From Lophium mytilinum (taxonomy: Eukaryota > Ascomycota > Dothideomycetes > Mytilinidiales > Mytilinidiaceae), in the NCBI GenBank assembly GCA_010093605.1, contig MU004182.1, forward strand, positions 1,397,032-1,461,031: DNA of 64,000 bases. Direction: 5' to 3'. Position 1 is the first letter of the stretch. Every line of letters begins with the position of its first letter. Below are positions 45,442 through 56,384 of this stretch, piece after piece. Below the pieces are notes generated by a model. That model searched no databases. It was not told the origin of the DNA and saw nothing but the letters and a program-made list of their open reading frames with translations. The position numbers and the translations under genes were made by a program.

Positions 45442-45863
45442 CGCGATAGTGCCTTTACTTCGGGACTAGGACTGTAGACTGTGAACTGTCACCGCCAATA
45501 CGTGGTGATGGAATCATATATAGACAAAGTGACGAGGTGCTTTTGATCCGCGGCCGGTGACCACTTGTGTAGGTGCTTAGGAGTCCCCCAGCAGATGGTA
45601 CAGTTGAGAGAAAGACGGGTATGTCAAGAAAAGCCGAGAGAATGTAATGCAATGATCATAAAGCAAATTGTGTAGGAGGGGCGTCGATGACCACACCAGC
45701 TGGCGAAGTCACATGAGCGGAGTGTTTAGCGCGTTCGCGCGTTCTTCAACTGTTACGCCGGGCTTTTACGAACCAAAACACCATGGGATAGGTTTCGTGA
45801 AATCTCTCCCCCATCAAACAGAGGAACGGAGGCGCCTCCCAATATTGTCACCACAGGCGCGCG
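45442..45863. promoter_or_regulatory. Shared divergent promoter, kynurenine monooxygenase and mtTFB
   Basis: The divergent start codons are 422 bases apart. There is no gene between them. Co-regulation is only an inference from arrangement. Confidence 0.45.
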
Positions 45864-47821
45864 ATGATGCGCCCCAGGCTCATCGGAGCTTCGCAATGGG
45901 CTGCATCTTTACGACTCCAGCGTCGATGGCGTTACAGAGAGGCTATGTCACTGGAACCTCCAAAATCGGCCGATGAAACGAAAGCGGAGGCCCGGAAAAG
46001 GTATCCCATTATAGTAGAACTAGAAGCAAAAGCAAAAGCTACCGCCAGAAAAATGGACCAAGCACGCTATACGCCTAAGAAAATGGATATCGTAAGTCCT
46101 GAGCTATGTGGTATGTTCTGCCAGAGCCCTCTGGAGATATCTCGAATATCCCAGCTAACATCAATACTCCTCTAGACGACGTTCTCTCCTACGTTGGACA
46201 CACGCTTCAGAAGCACAGGAATTGTGATATCCTCGACCTGAGCCCAGGCGCAGGCGTCTGGTCTTCTAAGCTCCATGAATATCTCAAGCCACGCACCCAC
46301 ATACTAGTAGAACCACACGCCGCGGCGTACAAAAACCAGTTGGGCCCGCTGTTGGAGCAAAAGGGATCCACGTACAAATTAGTTGAGAAAGATCCACACA
46401 AGCCCGCTACGTACGAGGAACTTGTCAATGAGGGCCATTTCCCTCACCAAACGAGATACGACGCAGACGATCCCCGACTAGCTGAGCAGAACAACACACT
46501 GTTGATAACTGGTTGCCTTACTTTCACCAACGCAAACTCTCGCAATGGATCCACTTCATTCGATCGCCGGATCTTGCAGAATCTCTTGTGGAATGCTTGG
46601 GACCAGAAATTGGCTCACGTATACGGAAAGGTGCGGATGCTTGTGTGGATTAAGGACCACGATGTATCTGGATTCATTACGAAGAGCGTATCGCACAAAG
46701 GTACTGATCCCCACGCTACCCGCCTGCTATTTGATATTCGCCAGGTAGTCGCAGCAAGGCCCGGAAAAAATGCTGTGGGACGAACGACTCGGGATGTGCG
46801 ATACATGTTACAAAGCGCGGCGAGGACCGTCAAGTCAATGCGAGAACTCGGCCTCAGCATTCCACCTCATCGCCAGAGCGTTCTACACAAACTTGCTATC
46901 GAGATAGTCGATAGGGGCGTAGAAAACGATGACTTGGGAAACGATGGCTCTTTACAGCTCGTAGATGAAGCCCTACACAGAGGCTTGGGGGTTGAAGGCC
47001 TCTTGACTGAAGAGCGCATAGACTTTGTTCTAGGGGAAATTGCAATTGCGAATGACCCATCAATCGAATACATTTCGGCCCCTACAGGCCAAAACAAGAC
47101 TGGCCAGCCTACCCCCAGAATTAAGATGTCAAAATGGGGTCGAATGCATGGCTATAACAAGGCGCACCAGAAATATTATGTCAATTTACGACGGGATCGA
47201 TGCAAACAGGTCGATCTAGGCATGGAGATATTCGACTTTGAGTGTAAGCTCATGGTGACTCACGATGAAATTGAGAAACAGAAGATACAAGCAAAACTTT
47301 CCAGCCTTAACGAGGAGTTTCTAGAAGCGGCGGAACAGTCAATTCCATCTCTACGGCCTTATGTTCCTATCGATCTAGACGAACGTCTCGCTCTGAATTC
47401 TAGAGTACTGCCCTTGCATTGGGATCGACGACGATATGAGCCCTTGGAGCATCGCTCCGATGAAGTCTGGCCTGCCGGGAAAGTATCTCTCGTCGACTTC
47501 GAACCGGAATTCATTCCGCAGAACGAAAAGCTCCCGGGTGAATTCGTGGAGTACCTCAGATTCGTGAAAGAATTGCAGAACGGCTATAAGAACACAGTTC
47601 CTCAGGCGCTTGAGGTAGTCGATTCTGGAGCTTCACAGCTTGTCGACAGCGTCCCCGAGGTGTTCGACCCTGCGAAGGGTGGGCGGCCAGACTTGAATAA
47701 TTTTCGAGCACGCTTGCTTTCCATGGAAATGATCACTGCGCTTTACAAGGCATATATGGAATGGCCGTTTAGATCGCCGAACCTACAGAGCAAAGTTGGC
47801 CGGAATAGGAAGAGGATTTGA
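45864..47821 (+). CDS. Mitochondrial transcription factor B / Mtf1-like (rRNA dimethylase fold)
   Basis: Two exons (45864-46110, 46176-47821) give 630 residues. The N-terminus MMRPRLIGASQWAASLRLQRR looks like a mitochondrial leader. The second of two possible donors (GTATGT at 46111) must be used, because it joins the frames as KMDIVSPELCDDVLSYVG, a pattern of the family. A methyltransferase-like fold follows: DILDLSPGAGVWSSKLHEYL, THILVEPHAAAYKNQL, then LLITGCLTFTNA. Fungal relatives include yeast Mtf1, which opens promoters for mitochondrial RNA polymerase and has lost methylation activity; SAM-site Gly residues are only partly kept here. The protein is much longer than yeast Mtf1 (about 340 residues), with a C-terminal region of unknown role from about residue 330. 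The function is inferred from fold and leader. Confidence 0.8.
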
Positions 47822-48211
47822 ACAAGTCGAAAAGAAACTTTTTCAGAAGCAATTCTCTATTATATTATCCTGTAATCATATATTTACTGTTACGCATAGG
47901 TTGCATTAGAAGTTCAAATGCACGGGTAGTCGCCTTGCGGCTGTTTCAAATGGAAATGATAGGGAGCCTTGACATTTGACGAGTCACATGCGCTTCTATG
48001 AAATACATGTTCTTTCAATACGATACAACATTGTACATGGAAAACTGATACATGCATCGGCACTGATTAGCTTGATCTTCCGGAACTTCCAAGCAGGCTG
48101 GGGGGCTAGATATTTCTTCGTATCGTACCCTTACGAGGCGTACTTTTGTACCAGAGCCGTCAAATTCGTCTTCCAGCAGGTCCCCCCGAGGACGGAATCG
48201 CACTCAGGGGT
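47822..48211. other. Convergent intergenic region between the mtTFB and bL31m genes
   Basis: This 390-base, AT-rich gap lies between two 3' ends. No gene is supported. Confidence 0.45.
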
Positions 48212-48782
48212 CTAGACTTTTCCGCCTTTACCATTTCCACTGGGCACACCAGGCTCCTTCGCAACCTTGACTTCTGGCTTCTTCTCTGCGTCTCTCGAAT
48301 AACCGCTTATGAGGTCCATTAAGCTGTCCGCTCGCTGGTCCTCAGGCTGACCTTCTGGCGTCTCAGTCGACTGCGGGATGAATTAGCCTGGGTAAACCTG
48401 AACAAGCACTGCCGCAATCAGCGACAATAGGATGGCCTACCTCATCCGGAACCTCAGCATCCCAGCCGCGCCCAAACTTTGCGCGGAAGGCCTTCAAGCG
48501 CCCCGCCTCATCCTCCTCAATGTTCAGCAACTTTTGAGAGCTCGGGTTCCATAGTGGTGTGTTCCGCACGTCTTTTGTAGACTTGTAGATAGGAATTGGG
48601 TTCGTGGTGCGGTGGACGAAGGAGGAGCCGTCGGATAGGGTCACCAGCTGGGTGAAGGTGTAGGGTCGTTTGGGGCGGCGCAGCAGCGAGGCATGGCGGA
48701 TTTGTGTCTGGCAGTGAGATTTGGGGTTTATAGAGTTCCGTAGCACGCGTAGAGCGCCGGGCGAGGGTATCGGCGAGGCCAT
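48212..48782 (-). CDS. Mitochondrial large-subunit ribosomal protein bL31m
   Basis: Two exons on the minus strand (48782-48441, 48370-48212) give 166 residues. The N-terminus MASPIPSPGALRVLRNS to about residue 35 is a mitochondrial leader. The core RPKRPYTFTQLVTLSDGSSF, then PIYKSTKDVRNTPLWNPS and AFRAKFGRGWD, matches the fungal bL31m family (yeast Mrpl36). The second exon encodes a charged, Gly-ending tail. The protein is a component of the mitoribosome large subunit. It starts 216 bases from a divergent flavin-reductase gene with its own leader. Confidence 0.92.
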
Positions 48783-48998
48783 TGGGGTGGTGGTGCTGCT
48801 TTGAAGGGCCTACGAGCTTTTCGGAGGTCTTCCTAAGCTCCGGCGAACGGAGAGTTCCCTTGGCAGGCCCTCTCAACCACGAGCCCTTCGTCTTGATACA
48901 GAGACACGACTGCAGACCTCGCTGCATAATACACCATCGTGGATAAGCCCGATTCCGTGCTCGACATGCCCTGGAAACATTGAAAGAGGACTGGCTAG
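48783..48998. promoter_or_regulatory. Compact shared promoter, bL31m and flavin-reductase gene
   Basis: Only 216 bases separate the two divergent start codons, the tightest spacing in the window. The DNA is GC-rich with CCTC and AGGCCC elements. No TATA box is obvious. Confidence 0.5.
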
Positions 48999-51499
48999 AT
49001 GTCCACCCGCGCCGTGGCTGCGCGCCGCTTTTTCACAGCCTTCTATCAGTGGAACAATACATGGCGTATGATCCACGTCTTTTAGCAGCGGGCTTCAGCT
49101 AACATGAGCTAGGGAAATCTCCAGCCTCGAGAGCACCCAGGGCCTGTGGCCAGCGGAGCCCATCCCGACGAACGGTCCGGGCCTTCTCTTCATCATGCCC
49201 AACAGCTGAAGAGCGTCAAGACGCAATTGAGAACCAACATGCAACCCCTCAGCCCCACTTTCGGGGAGTCAGATTAGTGACGGAGAGGACGAAGATGACG
49301 GAAACAGCTCCCACGTCGAGCGTAGAACCAGCAGATCCATTACGGCTGCGCTCTCTCATGCGACAAGTACCACAATCGGTTGTAGTCATCACATCGAATT
49401 TCTGGGACCCCGAAAAATGCAAAGTCATAAGCCAGGGCATGACTGTCTCGTCATTCAATACCGTTCAGATGGAACCCAGGCCTATGATAAGCTTCAATGT
49501 TCGCCTTCCCTCGAAGACCTATCACGCCATCAAGAGACCGCGTACTCCGAACCAGTTCAATGTTCACATACTAAAGAACGACCCGGATGGAGCACGCATT
49601 GCCGACTCTTTTACAAGAGGTAATGACCAGCATCCATTCGATCTTCTGGAAGAAGCGGGCGTCTCCGTCGAGTGTGCTTCCGGGGACGTCCCGGAAATCA
49701 ATCACGAGTCTGTGATTGCTGTTCTATCGTGTTCACTGGAACGTGGTCAACATGCAAGAATCTTCCTCGACGATCATCTGGTAGTCGTAGCAGAAGTTAA
49801 ATCGATACGGCACCGAGATGTCGATCAGACGGGGCTAATATATGTAAATCGCGCGTATGCAATCACGGCACTAGATCAGAAGAAAGCATCCCCTCCGAAA
49901 ACACTGCAAGAGGAGGACAAGAAGGAAGCATCTCGTCCAAGATCACAACAAAACAGAGAGAATAGATTGCGCTGCGTAGAGCAAGCGAAGGAAAAGTGGA
50001 ACTATTACCAGCTATCAACTATTCCAAACCTGGAAGAAAGAAGCCTCATACGAGACCGTATCCGTGAGTTTGTGGATGAATGCCCCGAGCTTTTAAGCTT
50101 CCGCCCCTCCCGGGCTGCTCGCATCATCACAGAAGGCTTTCAGCTGCCAGCAGCATGCGGCGTCAATGTTCCCCTTGTCTTGCATAAGAGAGGCTCGGAA
50201 CTGGGATCGCTGCAACCAGAAAATAAGGATTGGCAGAGCTGGCAGGGATACCTTGGAAATGACTTAGAGATGTACGATTTCTATGGTACCGTTAGCGCCG
50301 ATGCGGTTCCAATCGTTGCAGAGCGAGTGTGTCGGCTTTTTAAGAACGATCCCAATGCTTCCGGTTACCCAAGAGCGCATGTTCTGGAACTTTGCGGTGC
50401 TCACCGGAATACCGAAGGCCTGCCTAGTAGGAACTTGCTGACACTAGCGAGAGACGCAGGCCTTGTTCCGACATCGCGTACAGAACAGGAGCTCAATTTA
50501 GAAAAGGTTGTGACGCTGGAGCTTTCGGAAAGACTCGAGGAGATTATGCGGCAAAGTCTTAGTGATTTATCACCGGAGAAATCAAAACAGCTCAATGAAC
50601 ATACCATTCTAGAGAAAATTCCCCAACTTGGTCCAAGATATCACAGCCGAGCACGCCTCGCGGAGCTTAAGAAGTCCATGATCCGTGAGGATCTATTGGA
50701 GAGCTTGCCCCGAGCAGATTTCGACTTCTACGGACCCATCACATCAGAACAACGCCCTCTTCTCCTAGAACGACTCCTAAACGCCGTGTTAGAAGATGCA
50801 CAGCTCCAGAAGGCCCAACAGGAGAATACCACTGACAAGCTGATTCGCCACAAGATCCATCCAGGCATCACAGGTTTCGATTACCAGTTCGTTCTTCAAA
50901 AGTTCTCCTCCACAGACGAAAAGCACCTCCGAGCCGAAGTGGAGGCTTTCAGGGCGAACCAGCTGAAAGCGTGGGAACGTGAGGCAGAAGAAAATTGGGT
51001 CTTCCACGGACACTTGACCCCGGAAAAGACAGAGGAGCTTTTCAAAAGCGTCCAGGCCTACGTGGGTAAAGACCCTTCTAAGGCTGCAGAGCTTGGCGTT
51101 GGTGGTGTTTTACGCGCTATCGGCGTCCAACCTAACGCGGCTACAACCTACAAGAGCGAAGTGATGCTCGCTAAAGACAACTCATTTATTAAAGCGTGTA
51201 TCGAAAGCCATCAACCCGAATCAATACCGGCGCCATCAGGACTGGGCGAGTCGGAATCCAAAAAGACTAGCTCGACGCTCGGAGACCTGGCTAGGTACAA
51301 GGATGATTCGGACGGGGTAATGGAGGGTGAAAGTTTCATGAAGTACATGACTGAAGATGCGCAAAGCGAGCGCGGAACAGAAGACATGCGCAGCGAAGAG
51401 GCAGACGGCCAAGAGGCGGTTAGTAAGGCGCCGCATGAAACGGTAGAGACGGATACTGCTCGAGAGAAGACCGTGGATGATGAGCCGACGCGATCTTGA
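48999..51499 (+). CDS. Large protein with N-terminal flavin reductase-like domain and repeated C-terminal half
   Basis: Two exons (48999-49065, 49113-51499) give 817 residues. The first exon supplies MSTRAVAARRFFTAF, and RRTVRAFSSS follows around residue 45, together a clear mitochondrial leader; the 47-nt intron has donor GTATGA and branch GCTAAC. Without this exon the frame would start at ATG 49295 and lose the leader. Residues ~100-275 form a flavin reductase-like split barrel: LRSLMRQVPQSVVVITS, ISQGMTVSSFNTVQMEP, RPMISFNVRLPSKTYHA and ARIADSFTRG. Such domains bind FMN and use NAD(P)H. From about residue 315 on, four ~110-residue segments each begin with an aromatic block (NYYQLS, DFYGTVS, DFYGPIT, VFHGHLT), suggesting repeats of unknown role. 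The C-terminal 90 residues are acidic and low complexity. The substrate and partners are unknown. Confidence 0.85.
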
Positions 51500-51914
51500 C
51501 GACGCGACCGTTTGACAAGAAGCATAATAGAGGAGACTTCAAGGATCTTTCATTCGGCGAGTTGTAAAGTGTTGTCATCATTGACGTCCATGGCAGTCAT
51601 GACCACCATTTCGAGTGTAGATTTACTGTAACATATCATGGGGGGTCTTTTGAAGACGGCCCTCGACACGAAGATGCTTTGGGCGTTTACAGCATCCCTT
51701 GAATTATATTCGCACGCTTTTCTGTTGTTGATTGCAGAGTTCTCAATGTACCACTGAAAAATTAACGTGTCAGTTTGTGTACTACTACTATCTCACGAGT
51801 GCAGAGCTACCGTCTTTAGTAGATCACTATGATGCACAGTAGAGCAGAATGACAGCGTATCGTAATCTAAGCGCAAAGAACGAGCAATCTGTGCATATAG
51901 GTATATATAGAAGA
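51500..51914. other. Intergenic region 3' of the flavin-reductase gene
   Basis: AT-rich 3' flank with no supported gene. Confidence 0.4.
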
Positions 51915-52335
51915 CACCCCTGAGTATATTATAAGAGAGCGATTACGGATGTAAAGAGCACGAGCCTGTAAATTAGAGTAGGCTTATAGAGATAGACAAT
52001 ATTAGTCTTGAAAGAAAATATCCTGATTCAAGGTAAGAAACATAGAGCACTGCAGGTACGGGTATACATTTAAAACACCCCAGGAGGTATTATGAAAGAG
52101 AGATTTCAAACTTAGAGCGCGCGAGCCTGTACATTAGACTCGGCTGATAGAATTAGAGAATTGTGGTTCCAGTTAGAGAATTGTGGTTCCAGTTAGAGAA
52201 TTGTGGTTCCAATTAGAGAACTTCAAGATTTAGGTGCAGAGAAGCAGACTACTGCGAGTATATGTATACTTCTAAGATACCTCAGGAGGCATGATACAAG
52301 AGATCAAGAATGTAAAGAACGCGAGACCTCGAATT
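51915..52335 (+). repeat. Diverged tandem repeat with ~160-200 bp spacing
   Basis: Three related blocks begin near 51917, 52080 and 52283. Each runs CAGGAGGYATKATR-like, AAGAGAG, GATGTAAAGARC-like and GCGAGCCTGTAMATTAG. The spacing is about 163 and 203 bases; the longer second spacer contains an inserted 20-bp minisatellite. The copies share about two thirds of their bases by eye. Confidence 0.7.
52152..52211. repeat. 20-bp minisatellite, three copies
   Basis: The unit RTTAGAGAATTGTGGTTCCA is repeated three times without gaps at 52152, 52172 and 52192. It lies inside the larger diverged repeat. Confidence 0.95.
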
Positions 52336-52521
52336 ATGGTGATAAGGGTATCATTTGGCGTTGTGGCTTGATACTATGAAAGATGGCCTGCCCGATCCTA
52401 CCGACTTTCCAAAAACTCCACCCGCATGCTGACCTTTTGCCTACCTTAACACCTGCATGGATATCTGTTGAGAAGAGGAGCAATGTTGCAAAAGCACAAA
52501 ATTCAGCCCTCAAGAACCTGA

Positions 52522-55288
52522 TCAAGGCATGTATGCACCACCAGCCACCACCATATTCATCCTCGTGAACTGCACCTTGTAGACAGGGCTCTTCTTCGTC
52601 GGGAAGGCCGATATCTGATCAGCAGTGATGCCAATGTCCTTTCCCTTGCCGCCTGCCTTGACAACGACGCTCGCATTAGCTTTGCCAGCGTCAATCTTGG
52701 TGCCAGCCCCGCCCTCCGCGACTACCTTTCCAGAGCTGTCCGAGGTCTCGAGAAGGACGTCCCAGACACGGACTGTGCCGTCGGCGCCACCAGACACCAA
52801 GATCGTGGACTCAACGGACCATGAGAGCGACCAGATGCCGCCCTTGCCATGCCCGCGCATACGCTTCTTACGACGGCCCTTCTCCAGATCCCAGAGAAGT
52901 ATCGCGCCGGTGTCATCGGCAGACGCAAGCGTCTTGCCATCCGGAGAGCAGGCTATGGCGGTTACGTTGCTGGTATGTCCAGTGAAGAGTCGCAAAGAGT
53001 TGCCGGTGGAGATATGCCACATCCGAACACTCTTGTCGCAAGATCCCGTGAAGACGTAGAGGTTGTTTGGGTGGAAAGAGACACAATCAACGTCATTGTC
53101 ATGTCCCACGTACATCTTCAGAGGCTCGATATGATCGGTGCTCCAAAGACGAGCGGTGCGGTCACCAGACCCGGTCAGGAAGTAGTGGCCTTGGGGTCCC
53201 CATGTAACATCCCAAATGGGGTTGTCGTGGCTTCTATACACAACAAGGCATGTCCATGTCTCAAGGGACCACAAGCGGACGGTTTTATCGGCGGAGCAGG
53301 AGAGGAGATACTGTGATGCAGTCGAAGGCCCGTCAGGGTCGGGAGACGCAATGGAAGGAGAAAAAGAAACTGCGTATACGGGCCCGGAGTGTCCAATCAG
53401 GCGACGTGAAGATTGCGGTCGGTCAGAGGTCGAGTCGTGCGGTGATGGGGGAAGAGCTGTGCCGTCCATCGACCAGACGCGAATGTAAGACTCTGCCATT
53501 CCGGCTGCGACGAGCTCATTGTCGCCAGAGAAGTCGAGGCAGTTGATGCTATGTACAAGAATTAGCAATGTTTAGAGGCACAAAATGACGCGTCTCGTCA
53601 AGGATACTACTAACCTGTCATGCGTGTTATGAAACGTGTACATTGACACGGTGAGCCCTGCCCCAACTCCACCAGTCCTGCCTGTAATCCTGTAGCGATC
53701 ACGGTGCTCTACCACCTTTTGTACTTCCATGGCAACGTCGCGAGCAAGTGAAGGTGGAAGAGGAACGACTTCCCGAGTTGGTCCGTCTTCAGTTGGCTCT
53801 CGCTTAATTATTTGTTCGAACTCGTCAACTAGTGACTGCTGGCCTGCCTGTGGCGGATTCTTGGTGTCTCTGTATGAAAGCTCCGCACGTACATCTTCCT
53901 GCAGCTCTGTTTCTGCGGGCATCGGCCCAAGATTGAGCTTGGCAAGGACATTAGGCGCATTGCGATCGGTGTTTGCTGAGCCAGGATTGTGTCCGGGAAT
54001 GCCCTCATCTTCAGCAGGCATGTCTTCATCGACAGCGCCACGTGCGATAATCGCTGCAATGCTACGCTCGGCTCCCGCAGCTGCTCGGTCTACCGTGTGC
54101 AGTTCCATGTGAATATTCATAATTTCCGCTACTACAGCCCCTCCATCGGGATTCTTTGATTCGAGGAATTGCATGAGGTTATTGAACGCCATGATGCTTA
54201 ATGTCAACCGGTACTTGTTCTCCAGATACACCTTCGCGATGTGGCTCTCGGTAAGATGCGGGGGTAGTTTGACTGCGGACAGAGCGCGCAGGTCGTCTTC
54301 GTGCTCTCGGTTGAATGGCTCCTTGAACTTGGCAAAGAACTGCTCGCCTTCTCGTATGTAGTGATCTCTGATTAAGTCCAAGTACGAGTAGACGAAGACG
54401 GGCCATTGCAGTCTACGGAGCTCAGGCTTGTAGAGGTCGAGACTATCCTCGATATAAGTGCGCAAAACGCCGAAGGCCGTGGTATACTTGGGTCCTCCCG
54501 AGTCCTCAACCCGAGTGACAATGGGGCGACCGTCTGCATCTTGATTTGCGGACTCTTTCCGGAGCATAGCCTCTGTACGGTTGTACCCCTTCTTACTGAG
54601 GTATTCAAGAACCTGCGACCACTTAGTTAGCCTTCTTCATAGTCAACGAAATAAAACGAGCATGGTGATTTGCATCTAATCCTAAGTAGCATTCTGGCCG
54701 GGGGTATCCAAGATCTCCATGGAGCACTGCCACGGCAGGCGGAGAGCATGACTGCTCTATAATACATACCACATTGTCTCCGTTGAAGGGTTCGTCGTAA
54801 GTGAGTAACACATTGCGCGCGGGTGGCATATTGTGCGCTCCCATTGGAAAGGCCGGACTAGTTCCGTTTGAGTGTGGATGCGCCATGGTTGGCCTATGGA
54901 GCGGGGTTGGACTGTTGGTCGGCGGTGCTTGTAGCAAGTTTTCGTCCCTGGGCTTCATAAGACCGTGCTTCTCAAACAAGGAGCCCTTTTTCTCAGGAGG
55001 AAAAGACCGGTTCCAGTCCGTCCAGCGTGGTGGGGGATTCGGGTTGTCGTCCTTTGGCGCAGGACTGAGATAGACGGGAGCAAGAGAGTCGACTCTACCT
55101 ACAATTTGGTTGAGGTTTTGTTGCGACTGGGGGCCTGCCTGCGCGCCTGCCGGGCCTCCAACGTTGTTCTGTGGCGTCTGCATGTGTTGCTGGGGCGGCA
55201 TGCCCGCACTCGGAGGCCCTCCAGGTCCATTGCTGATACTTACGCTCCTAGAGCCAGGCCCGCCTGGTCCAGAGGGCTGTCCCGACAT
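52522..55288 (-). CDS. taf5: TFIID subunit 5 (TAF5), WD40 protein
   Basis: Three exons on the minus strand (55288-54770, 54612-53615, 53548-52522) give 847 residues. The first exon is a Gly/Pro/Gln-rich disordered region. A LisH-like helix VLEYLSKKGYNRTEAML follows at about 174. The TAF5 N-terminal domain comes next (LRTYIEDSLDLYKPELRR, FVYSYLDLIRDHYIREGEQ and HLTESHIAKVYLENKYRLTL). The C-terminal half holds at least six WD40 repeats, such as GHSGPVYAVSFSP, CSADKTVRLWS, GSGDRTARLWS and GSCDKSVRMWH, ending in MVVAGGAYMP. TAF5 is a scaffold of TFIID and, in fungi, SAGA. Both introns fit; the first is 157 nt. It is divergent from MED11 across 502 bases. Confidence 0.96.
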
Positions 55289-55790
55289 TTGAGGACGCGT
55301 GTCGAGAAGAAACGACGGTAGGTCGGTATGTATTTTTCACCACGTCGCAGATGGTGAATAGGAAGCTTCCATCGGCGGAGGGGCTTTCGGGTGGTGAATC
55401 GGAGGTCGGCGCGTCGTAGAGATGGGGTGGGTATTGCGAGAGCTGAGGGTAGATTGTGGGTATATTGTGTGGTGCGTGTAAATGGTGGTTTTGTCTTGCG
55501 ACAAGTCGTTGGTGCGGGTGCATGAATGAGTGAAGTGAGGTCCAAGGTCGGGAAGCTTCGCCAAGACTTCAGCCCTACGGCACCTCCGCCCGCATTGTTC
55601 CCCGACCTCACTTGGTACCTTCATTCTTCACACCATGTCAAAGCATCTTGAAAGCTTTTTCGTAAGCTTAACGTCACCACTGTCCTTATCCAACCCTACT
55701 CTCTCCTCCGCATCTCCACTTAGAGCGTTATTTAAAAAACAATGAGCCTTACCACCACCCACTTATAGTCCTCAAACTTCCCCCAGCACC
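55289..55790. promoter_or_regulatory. Shared divergent promoter, TAF5 and MED11
   Basis: The start codons of two polymerase II initiation factors face away from each other over 502 bases. A TATTTAAAA-like element sits about 60 bases before the MED11 ATG. No other gene is supported in the gap. Confidence 0.5.
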
Positions 55791-56384
55791 ATGGCCGACA
55801 CACCCACCCCGAAAACCCCCGCCGAGCGCATCCAAGAACTCAGCACCATCAACGCACAAATCCCGCAAATCCTCGTCAACGCCAGCAGCGCCATCCGCGC
55901 CCTCACCAACTCCACCGCCCCGTCCACATCAAGCACTCCCTCGTCCTCCACCAACAACAGCAATCCCGCCTCCCTCGCCGCCCACAAAGCAACCTTCCAA
56001 ACGTCCACCCGCGCCTTCTTCACTCTAATAACTCAAATCTCTGCCCAACTTACCGACCAAGCCCGCGCCCTCGAAGCCGCTGGTATCATCCCCCCCACCA
56101 ACGCAAAAGCAGCATCGCGCGAGATGACGGGTGCTGAGATGGCGGCGATGTCAGAAGGGGGTGGGCCAGCTGGAGGCCTAGGGGGTGCACCTGCGCGGGA
56201 TTCGGAGGCTACGGTCATGAACGGGGGGCTTGGGAGGCTGGATGTCAGTTGGTTGAATGCCCGAGCGGGAGATGTGGGGACGCGGATGGAAGCAGAGGTG
56301 CTGGCTAGGGTGAGGGAGATTTTGAAAGAGGTGGGGGCAGAGGCGGGGGGGAAAGAGGAAGATGGAGAAATGGGGGATGTGTGA
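55791..56384 (+). CDS. med11: Mediator complex subunit 11
   Basis: A single exon encodes 197 residues. The N-terminal helix KTPAERIQELSTINAQIPQ followed by ILVNASSAIRAL and, after a Ser/Thr/Asn-rich insert, FFTLITQISAQLTDQARALEAAGII is the Med11 pattern of two helices that pair with Med22 in the Mediator head. The ATG has a good CACCATGG context. The C-terminal half is Gly/Ala/Glu-rich with one more helix (GTRMEAEVLARVREILKEV). It acts in the nucleus at polymerase II promoters. The Ser/Thr insert is a lineage feature and low complexity. Confidence 0.85.
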   Translation: MADTPTPKTPAERIQELSTINAQIPQILVNASSAIRALTNSTAPSTSSTPSSSTNNSNPASLAAHKATFQTSTRAFFTLITQISAQLTDQARALEAAGIIPPTNAKAASREMTGAEMAAMSEGGGPAGGLGGAPARDSEATVMNGGLGRLDVSWLNARAGDVGTRMEAEVLARVREILKEVGAEAGGKEEDGEMGDV

